Of a DNA stretch of 64,000 bases, positions 42,501-58,100 are shown in pieces. The position numbers and the translations under genes are program-made. The DNA is from Elysia crispata (lineage: Eukaryota > Mollusca > Gastropoda > Plakobranchidae): NCBI GenBank assembly GCA_033675545.1, contig JAWDGP010006922.1, forward strand, positions 622,501 through 686,500. The letters are read 5' to 3'. Under the pieces are notes generated by a model. It did not search any database. It saw nothing but the letters and a program-made list of their open reading frames with translations, and was not told the origin of the DNA. Position 1 is the stretch's first letter; each line of letters opens with the position of its first letter.

Positions 42501-45500
42501 TAAGAAAGTTACAATTGTTAAGTGTTAGGCAAAACTAAAAATTTGGCTCTGTTGAGAAGTTAATGGATTATAGATACAGAGGTTGTGTAGTGTTCAATGT
42601 GATATTGACCTTGGCTATGTAAGAATATGTCAAAATGAGTGGAACCAACCTAGTTTGGGTGACATGTCAAAAGTCTAACTTTTAAAGCAATTTTAACATA
42701 TCCAGTTCAACAATATTAAATCAAAGAACACTGCAGGCCATTTCAGTGGCAATATTTATATCCTTTGATTTAAGTATTAACTGCTAACATAGAAATACAG
42801 AATTTACTATTTCCAATAAAGATGAATAATAATCAAACTTGAACCTCGCCTTTCATATGAATAATACATGGCAAAAGAGAATACATTATAAAATTATTTT
42901 AAAAGAAAAAAAAAAAGAAAAGTTCAGTGTTTTAAATCGTCTTGATCACAACACACAAATGAAATGATTATCTTTTGTATTGTTACAAAGGGAAAAAAAT
43001 GTTTTGTCTCACCTTCGGGTCTTCGTGAAGCAATGTTATCAAGAAATTCTGACAGCATGCCTAGCTCATCCCTCAATTTCTCAGTGATCTCATCTATCTT
43101 GTTTTCTCTTTTACCAGTCTTGTCAAGAAGTCTACCAAAAGCTTCAGCTGTTGCCTGATCTCTAGATGCAAAAAACTGTGGCAGGACAATTGTATAGATG
43201 GAGTGTTTAGGATGTATTGTCTACTTTGAGTGGCTTTGCATATAATTCTCTTATTTGTGTGTAAAACAAAGTCATATACCAGAGTATTTTTTTCCTGGAG
43301 GGGGGGGGGGTGTTTTTGTTTTTTGTTTTTTTTTGTTTTGTTTTTTATTGAGGGGGGGGGCGCAGATTTCTGATTAAGATTTGTTTCTACCAGAAAAATG
43401 AAAATTTTAAAATAAAAATAAGTATTTAAAATTTGATCATTTCCCTATTTCCTTTTAATCTTTCAATATTTTTCATGGATAAAAAGATAAATAACTGCTA
43501 CATACCTCTTGCATCATGTTATCAGCATCCCATTTTCTGGACAGTTCACCTTAGAATCAATCCAAATTTTAAGAAAAATGCTTTCATTAGTTCATAGCTT
43601 CACAGATTTTTAAAATTTGAATCGCTTGTTTGTTTTATCTAGCTGGTTTCCCTATTCTCATATTGCAATGAGAAAAACAGTTTTTCTGTCCCTTGAAATG
43701 TTCACGAGTATATCCAGGCAATTTTTTTGATGTTCATTATTTACTTAATGAACAGTCTTTTACAGTTATTTTTAGAGCTCATGAAAGACCATTTTAATCT
43801 GTCTCTCAACCTTCTGACATTTTCAGCAAAATAAAATGATACATGGTTTGAGGGTTTTTCATCAAAATATTTTGAACCCACTTTATTTTGTCTCCCACTT
43901 TTGAAGGTAGCACATCTACACGTACATATTTTGCATACAGTGAGGAATTTGAGAGTTTTGTGGGTAGTAATTTATGTCAATTAAAAGTTGAATATTGCAG
44001 TGAGTTTGATATGTAGTTACAAGACAAAATTAAGAGAAAAAAATACAAAAAGAAGTATTCACTGAAATATTGACTAGATGAAATTCACGAGACTGAAAAC
44101 ATCTTGTTGCTTTAAACATATTTTAGTCTAACAAGGTAGATTTGATTTTAGAAAAGGAAGTGATCAGGTAGTATTACAGTTTTCATTTCTTTGAAAGGTT
44201 CTATTGTCTCATGTCACTATCTGATTTTGTTAAACTTTTATACATCCTTGTGTTAGATAACATATGGGAAAGAATTTTTAATTCTAAAAACTCAGATTAT
44301 GTGCTATGAATTCAACATATTAAATATGTTGTTAAATTCATATCCTTTTACTTCAAATTAAAAAAAAAAACACTTACTCTTTTGTCGTGTCAAGTCATTT
44401 TGTGATGTAAGTTTGATTTTCTCATTTTCCTGTCTTTGACTGTCTAGCTCAGAGAGCTCTCTTTCCAACTTTTTACATGCCTAAAAACAAATATAAAAAA
44501 GCATGATAAAGGAAAAAGGTGCTGTCAAAAAATTACTTTACCTTTGTATTTTTTGTCTTTTACATTCTATTCATGCCGTTTTTTTCTTTATGTACCTTCT
44601 TGTGAGAAAACTGTGGATCAATTAACAATTCTTCTAAGTTATTTTTTTTTTTTAGTAATTTTTTCTTAAAACATAAAGAGGACAAAAACTCAAACACAAC
44701 ACTCTTACAGAACAGTTTTAAGTGGAGAGTGATTTTGTTGAAGTTGTGGTTTGAAAGATTTTCAAAAGTGTGCCTGTGTGATTTGTTTGTAAAACTTATA
44801 AAACTAAAAAAAAAAAAAGAATGCTTGCTCCTGTAAATAAGAATATATACTTTAAATAAAATCCATGCATGTTTAAGTCTTGAAGTAGTTCATCTTTACA
44901 ATGACTTCATGCCCTACTATAAATACAGTATATTCACTAAAGTGCACTTGAAACTTGCATGACCTCTAAGGTTGCATTTATCTTAATCTCTTCTAGCATT
45001 TTCATAATATGCTTCCCTTTTTGGTGAACCTCTTCCAGATATTTTGTCCCACAAGATCAAACAGAGCCTATAGTGTGCATAGTACTGAAAAGGCACCCTT
45101 TCTTTTTCATCACATTTATTTGATTTTAACCTTACTTTACCATCTTCATAGTTCTGATCTTCTTTAACCTACAATCCTCTCTCTCAAAAAAATTTTGCTC
45201 TCATTTTATAGCCTGGTATCACAGATGCAACAACACCCTTTTTACCTATCATATCGTTTACGTTCTTTCATATCTTGTTTCTTGTTATTATTTTATTTTT
45301 CCACTCCCTCCTACCTCCTTTAAAACTGTGTTAGTCAAACTATCCTTACCTCTTCAAAGCGCTGGTTTTCTTCCATGACCAGCCTGAGCTGGCAACCTGC
45401 TGAGAAAATCTGCTGCTCCAAATCCTGCATGCCAGTGCCATGTTGTTTGATCTGGCTCATAACCCGTGTGCGATGGTTCTTCAGATCTGTACGAAGTACT

Positions 45501-48500
45501 TCCTGTGATAAGAAATCAGGGAACATTTTTTTAAATCAGTTCATAAATGCTTGAGTTCAACTTAGTTAATATCTATTTTGTTGATTATTTCAATCCTTCT
45601 CATCTGACACAGTTAAAAAAAATCTAGTTGTGTGTTTAATTTACATTTTTATGTGAAAACTAGTGATAGATTTAGTTCAGATTTAAATTCTCATACATGA
45701 TAAAAAATGTAAGGAGTAAGTGATTAATGTAGCTATCAAGAATTTAATTATTGAAAATTTTTAGAAAGGAAAAACTTATCTATGTCAGTTGCATGCATTT
45801 AGGAATTTTGTATTCACTAGTGAACTTTTTTTTTTGGAGAGAAACATTTGAAAAAAAAAAGCAAACAAAAAAATATGTCAATATGAATTTTTTAAAAAGT
45901 AAGAAAGAAACTTTAAAATTAAATTAAGGAGGTGAAAAATCTAAGTAGAGTCAGAAGAAACAGGACAGGGAGATGGAAAAAAGTTAAATGTAAAGATTGA
46001 AGTTGAGAGGATATATTGTGTGGTAAAATTTACATTCCTAGGTGAAAACTAGAGATGAGAGAGGGTATATTGTATGGTAAAATGAATACTTTTTACAAGC
46101 TTAAGTCACCACAACAGAAGTTGAAATGATTTATGACATTTCAAGCAAGACAAAAGAGAGCAGGAGAAATAACAGACAGATTGATTGGTAAACCACAATT
46201 TCTTTTCATACGCTCAAAACAACATCTAAATGATCGGAGAATTTATCAAGTGAAAAAAAAAAGAGAAAGAGATTGAAAAAGGTTTAAAAAATTGGAGATT
46301 CCAAAGCAAAAAAAATACTCATTGTTTTATGCACCTGAGGAGTTTTGAGGCCTTCTTTGGTATCCTTAGCACGTTTGATAGAATCCTCCAGACCAAGCTT
46401 CTTATTTTTTAAAGCTTTAAATGGGAAGAGAAAACAAGGTTCAATTCATAAGTAAAAGAAAACTGTTGTGAACTCTTTGGGCTGACAACATGCAAAAAAA
46501 TGTTATATCTATTTCAAAAACACCTTTATGTTTTTATTGTTTAAATCATTGTTCATTTTTGTTGGTTTTTTTCTGTTTGTTTGTTTGTTTTAGTTTTTCT
46601 ATTGTTTTTTTTTTTGTTTTTTTTTTTCTTTTGGGGGGAGAGTCTTTTGATTTCTTTTTGCAATTTGAAAGTTTTTGGTTTTTTTAAACAAATTGTTCAC
46701 TTTCATCAATGATTATAAAAAAAAAAACAGGTGGCAATCATTTGCATTTAGACTTATAAGTATTAATTCATAAAACAAAAAGGTACTATGATGTTGAAAA
46801 CATGATTTCATTGATCATCAATATAACTACTAAACAAGACAATTGCCACATAAAGGTTTTTTTTATGGAAATAGATAACCTAAGAACTTAAGCATATCAA
46901 CTTATCTCTTTTAAAAAGGATGTTAGAAAATATCTTCTTATAATACTCACACACAATCAATTTTTTCATTGCATCATACTCTTCTGATCTCTTGTGGTAA
47001 AAGGCCTCCAGATCTTTGAAAACAGGTGTTTTTGTGGTTAGCTCAGACTTTCGGCCCTCAATATCACTTTCCATAGTCTCAATCTCTTTCTATACAATAT
47101 TAAAATTTGATAAGCGATATTACTTAAAGAATAATCATTTTAAAGTATATATTTAATCTCCTGCAATCTAAAGCCACATTTCCAATTACCTTGGATTTTT
47201 TTTTTACCTTTTTGGCCTTATAACCAGGATACCAATGTTATCATATCTAAACACATCTTGTTAATTAATTTCAAACTTTATGATTTTAACCTAGAGAATA
47301 TCATGGATGTGTTTGCTTAAGTACAATGAGTTATTTGTCTCCTGATCAGTTCTTGTATCAATTTCAGATATAAAATTACGCTCAACATGGTAAAAAACAC
47401 ATTTTCCTCTTTTAGTCCACAAAGTAGAGCATCAGGTTTTTTCCCACTATTATGTGTGAATGAATACAACCTTCTCTAACCATTATGTAATTAACTGACA
47501 TTTATGTTTTTAAAAAGAAAAAAAAAAAAGATTGGCAAGTCAAAACAAAATTTGATGAATACAGCATTTTCATTGCATGAATAAATACATGCCAGCAGTT
47601 TTTGTGACCTAAAAAATAAACACAGAAGGTTTTCTTGTGGCTGTAAAACTGTGATAGAGCTCAAGATGGGTGCTTTATGTATAGAAAAGCACAAAATAAC
47701 TGAAACTATAACTTATTCCAATATACCTTAATGCGGTCTACTTTGTCTTGCATGGTGGTAAACATTTGTTCATAGTTCTGCTGAGCAGTTACTAGTTCAC
47801 TTGACATTGTATCAATCTCAGCCTCATCATCTTTGATTTCTTTTTGAAGAGAAACTCCCTGAGGATCAACATAGGTGCCATTTTTTTAAATATTTGAGTT
47901 ATGATTAACTTCGCAGTTGGGTTAATATTTAATGTGAACAGTATAGTAAGAGAAGGCAAAAGTCAGAGATCATTTGAAAAGTTAATACCATCAAAATAAT
48001 GCATCTAACATCTGGAAGAATACCTTAGCATCGTTCATTTAGAATGGAAACCAATCAACTTATGATATTGACACACTATAACATACATACAATCCAGAGC
48101 TGTAAAGTTTTAAGCTATTGATCAAGATAACTTGAAATTGATGCAATTATCTAAATACTTAAGTTTTCAAACTCCGTATTGATAAAGCAATATTAATTTT
48201 ATTGTGGCCTGATTATTAGCACTTAAATTTGATCAAGTGTTTGCAAACTAGGAATGAGCAAAAAATGACAATCATTATTGACATTGCCTCAAAATCCAAT
48301 GAGTCTTACATAAATTAAGGCTGTTAAGTACACTTACACAAAAAGAATACATGTTTAAACAGAATCCTAAATTATTTAAACACCAGATGCCATTTCATGG
48401 GAAACATATCATATTGCAAAAAATAGTTCCAAGGCTATAATCAACAAAGAAATTCAGGTACGTGAAAGATTGCTATTTTCCACAACTTTACCTCATTGGA

Positions 48501-51500
48501 GAGCTGCACGTGCTTACGTTTCCCATCCTGAATTTTTTCTGTGATTGCCGACATAAACTGCTGCTGTGACATCTTGATGTCATCAAGATTCTTTCCTACC
48601 TCATCCTTGCTTTCCTGCAGTTCAATTCTGTATAAATATGGCAGTTAATTGCATTATATTCCCTGACTTAGTAGTTTGCCCCTACATTTGTTTGGTTATT
48701 TATCTGCTCTTATTTACAACTTATAGGTTTGCATCTATGCAAAATGGAGCCTAATGAGGGATTTTTTTTTTTTTTTTGGGGGGGGGAGGTGGGGGGATAA
48801 GTTTGTCTTCAAATTTCAAAACAATCCTTAAAGCTGACTTTAGGTCAAAGCTATGGCAACAAAGAACCAGTTGTACTCAATAAAACTCATTTTAGCTATA
48901 ATGCTTTGTTTAATTGCATAATTTTCTGTATTTGATATCTTGAAAAACCAAAAAACGGACAGTTTATAATTTCACAGAGAGCTATGAGAAGGAAAAAAGT
49001 ATGGCTGTCTAATTTTATCAGGTGTGTTGGCGAAAAAACTTCATCAAGTGTGTTTGACAAAAAAGTAAATTTCTAACCTTTCTTTTCTCTCTCTGCCCAG
49101 CTGCTCTCTATACTCTTCAATCTGTTTGTTCAGTTGAGCAAGTACAGCTCTGAAATAAAACAATATGAAATATGTTTAAAAAAAAACAATAACTGTTGAA
49201 AGAAAAATAAAGCTAGCCATTTTTATGTAGTTAAAAATTCATTTTGGTCTAGTGCTTTTCAAGAGTCCACATTAAAATTTTAATATTTCTCACTGTTAAG
49301 CACCTAGTTAAGTTTATGATAATAGACAGGACTGATTTTGCAGAAAATATGAGCTCTAGTGCTCCATACTAAAGAACTAGTCCTAGAAAAATGGTTAAAC
49401 AATTATTTTCTCAGATGGTCATTTTCATAATTTGAGAAGTTGTAATACTGTTAGGGAGGTCCTAATGAATGGCAATGTGCTATGGAAAAATTTCTAAATA
49501 ACTGCATGCAGCATTTAACTTACTTGTGAGATTCAGCAAGTGCCTCTGTTTCTTTCTCCATCTCAATATTCTCTGTTTGCATACGGCCCACACCTTCGGC
49601 CTTCTCTGTAAGGTTGCGCTTCACTGTTTGTAGTCTGAGATATATAGAAATTTTAACATATTGTGAAATAGCTTGATTAAAACTTCACATCATATTCCCA
49701 TTAAAATTAAAAAAACAAAACAATGAAAGGCTGAAAACAATCTTCCTCTTAGATTATTCTATACCAATATTTATCTTGAGTAGATGGTGTTGAGACTGCT
49801 TGTCACAGACTACATGATAAAATATCAGACCATAAGAGAAAAAAAAATACATGTCACTGACAGAGCAGTGACACATGACTTTGGCACCTTTTCTAGCAGA
49901 CATAAATCAGGTAAAACTTATACAGAGCGAAAAAATTGTTATGATGCAGTAACAACTAAAAGGAAAGAGGTGACTTACTGTTCATCCAGTTCTTGAACAT
50001 ACAAGGCATCCTCTTCCTGGATACGCTCTTTATCTTTCAATTCTTTAAAAAAAAAAATTAACAAAATTTTATTATTTCTTACATATCTGGAAGAAAGCAA
50101 GACTGACCAATAATCTTAATTATGTAAGGTAATATATGATGAAAATCATACTATGTAAATAACCCAAAAGGCCAAAAACAAAATATCTATCACTAGACTG
50201 CATCAGGGAAAATATTAGAAATTATGATTTTAAATAGTTTTAAGGGTGGATCCATGAGAATTAAATAGAATAGAGCTATACTTGCCATGATTGAGAGCTA
50301 TTCGCCTTTGGTCCAGTCTTGATGTTTTGTCTGTTTCTTTCAAAATGTCAGTTTCATACTATGGAATTTTGAGGATACAAATTAAAACAACAAAACAAAA
50401 TGTAACATTATTAGTATTACTTATCTTTTACTACCAAGATCATAATCTATCAGCTCATATTGGTGTCCTTGATTGTACTTGTGAAAATTAATGGCAGCAA
50501 CATCATTAGTGGTTTTAATAGTAGGAGGGGAGGAAACAGCAGTGGAAACAATGAAAGTAGCAGCAGAAGAAGTAGCAGTAGTCATAGGAGGAGAAGAAAA
50601 TCTAAATTCTTTCTTTGGACAGAGTAAAAATCAAAAGAGAGGAAATAATAAAGCAAATATATGATCTCATTTTGAACTTTAAAAAATCAATAAAGAAAAT
50701 AAAGTCTATGCTTTCTAATACATGAAAAAAAAATAATTGTTTCAGTCAATACAACTCATTCATAAAAAATCAATAATTCTCACCGATTTTATTTTGCCAC
50801 CAAGTTCTTTCTGCTTTACTTCAAACTCTTGCCTTTCTCTTGTAGTTTCATTGATGATGTCCATACTGAAAAAAGGAGAAAACCATAATAAAGGCTTCAT
50901 TGATTTTAAAGTTTATGGTAGTAAAATAATCATATTTTCTCTTGCTTTCTACCTTTTCCTACCAAAGTATAAATACATAATACATATAACCATATTGTTG
51001 TTGTTATATCTATCAAACTTTTTTGTGCTGACACAAAATATTTTGTTATGGATAAGGATAGGAGTTTGCATTTTCATTTCAAGTACTGCTGTGTATAGAC
51101 TTTTTGGCAAGCTGATACTATGTTTCATCAAACTTCACCATCTACAACTTACCCTCTTTTTCTCAGTTGTTCGTTGCTCTTAAGCTGGTTTCTTAACTGT
51201 GTTGTAAAAGCCCCTTCATCTGTCTCCATTTTACTCCTTGCTGCTTCATAGCGTCGAATACTCTTTTGAAATTAAGAATTGAAATAAAATCATTTATAGC
51301 CATTTATGCATACTAAGCAGTTATTTATACTGTTAATCCTTAATACAAACTGGGATTTTTTTTTCAATTTTACTGCGCTCCTACCTCACCACAACCTTCC
51401 TCTTTCCAAAATCTTTTATTTCATCTACCCCTTCCCATCCCCTTTGTTCCCTTCTCTTCCATTTCTTCCTATTCCGCCTCTTGTTTAAAACTATCTTTCT

Positions 51501-52024
51501 CCTCCTTTCTCTTCCTCTTCCCGGCTTCTTCTTCTCCTTTTTCATCTTCTTCTTCTTCTTCTTCTTCTTCTTCTTCTTCTTCTTCTTCTTCTTCTTCTTC
51601 TTCTTCTTCTTCTTCTTCTTCTTCTTCTTCTTCTTCTTCTTCTTCTCCTTCTTCTTCTTCTCCTCTTCTTTTTCTTTTTCTTCTTCTTTTCTTCTTCTCT
51701 GTTTTCTGCTTCCCTCACCTTAGTTTGTTAAGTCAGTTTCCATGATTGCTAAAACAAAAAGTCCTTGAACAGAAGCAACATATGATCTTCTAAGTACACA
51801 AAACTTAAATAAATCATGTAAAGATACCTTCCTTATGGAGTCTAGTCTTCCCTCACTGTCAGTAAGTCTTTCTTGGTTTGTATCCAGCTCTCTGTGTGGA
51901 GTGGGATAAAAATATACATGGATATAATTCTTCCTTTCTACAAATTTAATTCCTTATAAAATGCTGTAGTATTTTCTTTATGAGAGGGCAAGCTTTTTCT
52001 TGGTATTATTATTATTATTTTAAA

Positions 52025-52108
<84 letters not shown>

Positions 52109-55100
52109 TCATTATTTTTATTATTGATATAACTATTATCTACTCACTACTACTGATCCACTGAGAAAACCTCCAAATTTTATTTTATGACCCTAGGCCA
52201 AGGAGAGATTGCTCAAAAGCAGTATGGTTGACAAGAAGGAATAGTGCCATTTATATCATGAAACGATCAAGTTGTGGCTTTACATTTTCAGTTTCTTTTC
52301 TTATGCTATGCTGTTGACTCAAAAGAGACCCTTCTCTCCTTTTTTCTTTTTTCTTTCCATCCAGAGATAAGAAAATAAAACTACAGATTTTCTATTCATT
52401 CCATTCTCATTTCTAAACTATAAATAACAATTCATGAAAATTAGGTGGAATAATCTTTTGCTTAAAAGGAAGTGATTGATCTTAAAGAAATTTTTTTGCC
52501 AAAAAAAAAATTTTAGAGAGCCTACCGTTTCTTCTCAACATTCTGTTCTTTCTGTTCCTTAGTCTTTGTCTTGGTGTCAATCTACACAAGTATGAACAGA
52601 AATGGTGATCATAAGTTACCACAATTTTTAAAAATGAAGTATTTTGCTTTCTCTGATATAAGGTTGTTTTCTGTTTATGTATATTTGCTATTTTTTTTTT
52701 ACTTTCATCCTATGCAATTTTTTTACAAACAGAAAAAGATTAAAAATGATAATCATTCATACTCTTAGAACAATTTATTGAAGGCTGAAATTTAGAAGCT
52801 GCAAATTATCACAAACATTGCCTTCTGATACTTCAGCCATTGAAATAGTCATGTTATTTTTTAAGACAATTTGAAATATCCTTCATTTCTATACAACATT
52901 CCAATGTAATAAATATCATGCTTTGCAAAGTTTCATTTTCTAAATACATTTATTGGTATAGTTTCTATATTTTTTGCCTCATTCACTAGACTTTTGGTTG
53001 AAAAAAAAGTCATTAAAAGGGTTTATAAAACTAAATTAATAGACTGCATTTTGGTTTTAACAAATGAGCAGATTTGTAGGACAGCTTGAGAAAATTTGGT
53101 CTATCTTTTCTCGGATTCTAACTTGTGCATCAGAAAGCAGAAGGTAATTTTCCCTTTGTGCCATCAACATTCCCTAAAATCCTATTTTCATTGAGATTGT
53201 GGTAAATGGAGATATGCAGAACAAAAATATGACTAGCAATTTCACAGTGAAGGCTCCGCTGCTTCTTCTACAACCCATAAATCAAACTATACACTTTGTG
53301 TGATAATGTTTTCCCATGACCTCTGGACCATTGACTTAAAACTTTTAAGCTTCCCACACTGATTGCAATTTATCTTCTGTCATTTAAAGTGAATGATCTT
53401 TAAATGAGTTATCAATGAAATAGTATACCAATCAAAATTATTTAGTCTCCATTTATAAAGAAGTCTACAAATTGATGAAATTTTAATTTATCAATTATAC
53501 ATTTGATTTTTCTAAAAATTATCGCTAGGGAAATACCAGCTTTTAAACATTTTTTTTTATATCTGGTATTTGTCTTGAAGTATTCTGAAAGTTGCCTAAA
53601 AAGTTCATCTTAGTAATGAATATAGGAAGGAATCCAATTGCATTTTCAACTCTCTGATCACAGAAAGGCAGTGGGCTTGGATCCCATTTTATTTTTTTTT
53701 TTGTATAATGACAGACATAATGATAAGTGCAAAGCTGTCTTCCTTTTTGCTTAATAGTGAAATGACATATTTTTTGCTTTTTCCTTCTGCTTGTGTTTGA
53801 CACTGAGAATGTACTATTTTATCTGATATTTTAGTTTATTATTTTACCCATTTTTCTAACCTCATGACTGAACCATATTCCTAATTCTTGGCATATAAAA
53901 ATAGTTTAACAAAATTAAAGCATTGTTGCACAGCAAAGAAGAACACTTACCACAGCCTTTTTGAGTCTTTTTTTCTCATGTCTGGCTTCTGTGCGCTCCT
54001 GTATAAGGTCTTCTTTCAGTTGTAGAATTCCATCCTCCAGATCTACAATCTGGGTGACCAGATGAAAACTTCCATAACTGACTTATGCAACATGATTGAT
54101 TTAAATGAATATGAAAAAATAATGACATGATATTATCCAAAGTATGTCTATTAGTCATTAAAATCCTAAAACGATGTGAAGCAAATCTTCATATTTTACC
54201 AGAGAATTTGTAAATGTTTACTTGGCATATTATAATATTTATAGATATCGTTGCTTCAAATTTATTTTGTCTCAAAGAAAACCATTTTCATAAATCATGT
54301 ATTAATGAAATTAATTATATAAATACAATTACTTCAACTGTTCAAGTGTAGAATGGCATGGAATTGTGTGAGTGGACTATGGGTATGATGGTTCAAATCT
54401 TGGCTTTGGGTCCTTGATTAATTCCTGCATTGTTTGTTTCACTTGTAAAATAAAATCTGCAAATAGGCCAGTTTTCCAGAAATGCCTTGCAATATATTTC
54501 ATATAGTAAAAACCCACATTCAGCAGATCAGCAGGTAAGAGTTTCTTCTAACTTGTTAGTTCAAAGGGATTAAAGCACTTAGGGGAAAAATAAAAAAGGG
54601 AGTTGACTTGACTTGCATCTTTAAAATTATTTTATTGTTGCACTTCTTTCATCATAATATTTCAAATGGTAAAAACTCTGGCTTTCTGATCTAACCTAAT
54701 CTGTGAGTCCATGAGCTTTCTTTTAATTTGTTTACTTAAAATAAAAATCCTGGATGACGTAAAAAAAAAAAAAAGAATTTACGTTAAGACATCAGAAAGG
54801 ATGATATAGATCTAATAATCAGCATACAACTATAAGGTCTCCATAAGGATTTTGATGGGATAAAAAAGTATACCCACAAATCAAACGATAGGGAGAATTT
54901 GGCATCTCAATACTTAACCAAACTATGCTAAGAGGCTTTTAACGATAAAAAGTGGAACATACTTAAGAAAGAAATTGAATATTGCATATGAAATTTTGAA
55001 TTGCATGTCAAATGGTATAAGATCTTTAATAAATCTTACATCTTGATTGGCTTGTCTGACTTTGTCTCTTGTCTCATTCAAAGCTATCTGCATTCTGAAA

Positions 55101-58100
55101 TTGAAAATATTGTTATTGATTTCAACGGAGAAAGATTCATAACATTCTTTTGACCATCGAGCCAAATCTTTAATTAATAAAATGTTGAACATGACAATTG
55201 TCAGAAACCAAAACCATGTGTGAGATCGGTAGCTTTGGTTTATTCATAAAACAATGATAATAGGATTACAAAGTACTTAATGGTGTTATTTATCGCCTTA
55301 TTCCTTCTTTAATTTCTCTAATTACTTCTTTAACTTCACCCATTCTCGTCATTAAGTCTTGAAGTACATGCATAACATTGTGCTCAATGATCCCCAACAG
55401 TCATGAGTCAGCATGTTCAAGAGATCAAATAGGAACGCTCGGAAAATCCCTGACATCAAAGCCCAATGAATCAGCTTAGCTACACTTTAGATATGTCAGT
55501 AGGAAGATCAAAAACATCTGAAGACAATGCCAGAATTGGTCCCAAGTCCCCATCCTTCCATATGAGTCTCCAATGATGCCCACAATAAAGATTAGTATCA
55601 TATATTAATTTTAGAATAAAGTCCAACATATAGGAGGCCTTTTGTAGATTATGCAAAAGAGGTATCCCTAAAACTAATTTCACATTCTACTATCTATCGA
55701 TCGTCAATTTGATCAATGCCCTGAGCCAGCGGCATTGGAAGAACCTTACTTAACCTTCCTGAGCCTTTACCAAATCTTTCTCTGCTTCTTGATTATAATT
55801 ATCCTACCAGAGCTCTATCACAAGTGCTTACAATTAGTTTCTTTCTTTTTCACTTATTGAAAGTTGAAGTTCATCTTAACTTCAGTTGAGCATTAAATTA
55901 ATTCAGAGAGGCTTTATCTGATGATCATATTATTAAAAGAATCACAGCCTGTCATAAAAGTTGTTGCAAGAATTGCAGCCAGGTCAAACGTTAGATGAAA
56001 AGCAAGGATTTATTTTGATGATTCAATTTTACTTGTATGAACTTATTCTGGTACTTTTTCATTTGCATTTAACTTTCTTCTGTGCACCTCGCACATGTGG
56101 ACTTTGCCCTGAGGAGAACCTGCCTTTTGAGTGAAGCCATATATATGAGTAATGAGGCTCTGAGTTGGGTGCTGTGGCACTCCTGTAAAGTATTCATTGG
56201 TAAGCCTAGTTGAAATGCTATAGTATTCTAAACATTCTATCTGGGTTACTTGACAGAATTTTTATCTTTTCTAAGAATATCAAACAATAACAAAGGTGAC
56301 ATTTTCGCCCTCTTTGAACTAATGGGAAGAGATTTAGAGCTCATGAGGTGTGAAGAACACATTGCAATTTAGGGATATCTGTCAGTACCATATTACGGGA
56401 TCAGTACTTGAAGTTAATGACACGAGGGGAACCTGTTTCCTTCGCATGTAGTTTTTACTACAACCAAGGAACAAACAAAAGAATTCGGCAATAGTGATTC
56501 TACCATACAGCCCTTCCTACTCTTCCTTAGATACCCCCAACTCCACCCTTCACCCTCAGTGTAGTCTTACAAAGAGTAGGAATGACCATTACCCCTATAG
56601 ACTTCCTCAAATTATTTGGATTGCAATTAGTGTTGTTGTTGGATGTAAAGTGACGTGACTGGCCAATTTTTATAATATCATCAGTTAATACCAATCTGTT
56701 TACAGTTCAATCATAGTCTCTTGTTAGAGTGAAGCCAGGTAAAAAAAGAGGGGTTTACTGAGATGTAAATAAAGGCAACAAATGAGAGTTGATGTTTGTG
56801 TTTGTGTGTGTGTGTAACAGGCCTCTGCCTTTGATGGTGATTTTTTATGAGCTGTCTCTTGTGTCCAATTGCAGGAAAGCATAGTCTGACATTCAGATTG
56901 TTGAATAAGTTTTTTTCTTGACGTCTTCTAAGTTGTTTGAGACAATGAAAAAGTCAAGCCCCTGATAAGTTTCATGGACAGACCTAGTTAGTTTGCTAAG
57001 ATTTCCTTCGTTCTCATTTACAATCTAACTTAATCTTCCCTCCTTACTCTCTTTGCTTAATTGTAATGTAACTGCCCATATTTGTTTACTGAAAAGTCTC
57101 ACTTTCTTTGAACAAAAGGATTACACTCCGACTTTTGAGGCTTTAGTTTTGATCGAAGACTGAAATGACTAAACAGTGTGCTTGCTCTATATGAAACATA
57201 TCCGTTTTAATTACATTGATAATTCAATCTTCCATCAAAAGAATTGCTGTAGTAAACTGAAAATATCGTGTTTAATCAGCCTCTCTCTGTAAACTTATTT
57301 TTCTTGAAGCCTACGTCTATATCTCTCTTCATTTCCTGACTGCATTAAGCATACATTTATAAAGAAGGTGTCAAGATTAAAAAAAAATTACAGTAGCTTT
57401 TAATTTGCTTTGGCAATAAAAAAAACAAAACCTATCTAGATGCTTTGTTGTCAACTACAATATGCACTGGACAAACACAGGTATTCTGCCCTCACAAGTG
57501 CCCATTTTAGGAGATAAATGGCTGCAGTAGCACCAGTTTCCCTCCCTACCTGCGGGATCTCATGAAAGCAGGAGCAGGATTAACAACAAAATGTAAAAAT
57601 AAATCAATAATTGTATCTTCAGTAGCGCCTGCGCAAAACTGTTTTGTTTCTCAATTTATAAATGTCTCAAAAGTAATAGATTAAAAATAAATAATTTTTT
57701 TTCCTTGAACTAAAAATTTATCCACAGTATGAGTACATAGTGGTAATTTGAAAACCACTACAATATGATTGACTGCAGATGAACTTTAAAAAAAAAAAAA
57801 GATAAAAGATTCATAGCACATGTGTCTGGCTGATATCTAAATAATTTGGAAGTTGGAAATTTAAGTATGCACAAACAAATTCAATAGATTTTTTTTTGTT
57901 ATTTTCTTTTTCATCCTTGCTTTTTTTTTCAATTATATATTTCTTATTAGAATTCCAATAAATGCACATAATTATTACCATAGAGAAGCACAGAAATTTT
58001 AAATGACAAACAGTTAATTTGTTCAAGGTGCTAAGTATATATTTTAGCCAGTTCGTGAGCCTAAAAATTATTTTTGCTTTTCAGCATGGGACATTGCTAC

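Noticed and set aside
44309-44339. Short inverted repeat (AACATAT/ATATGTT) as a transposon end or hairpin RNA
   Set aside because: Very AT-rich with short arms and no flanking duplication; expected by chance in this sequence.
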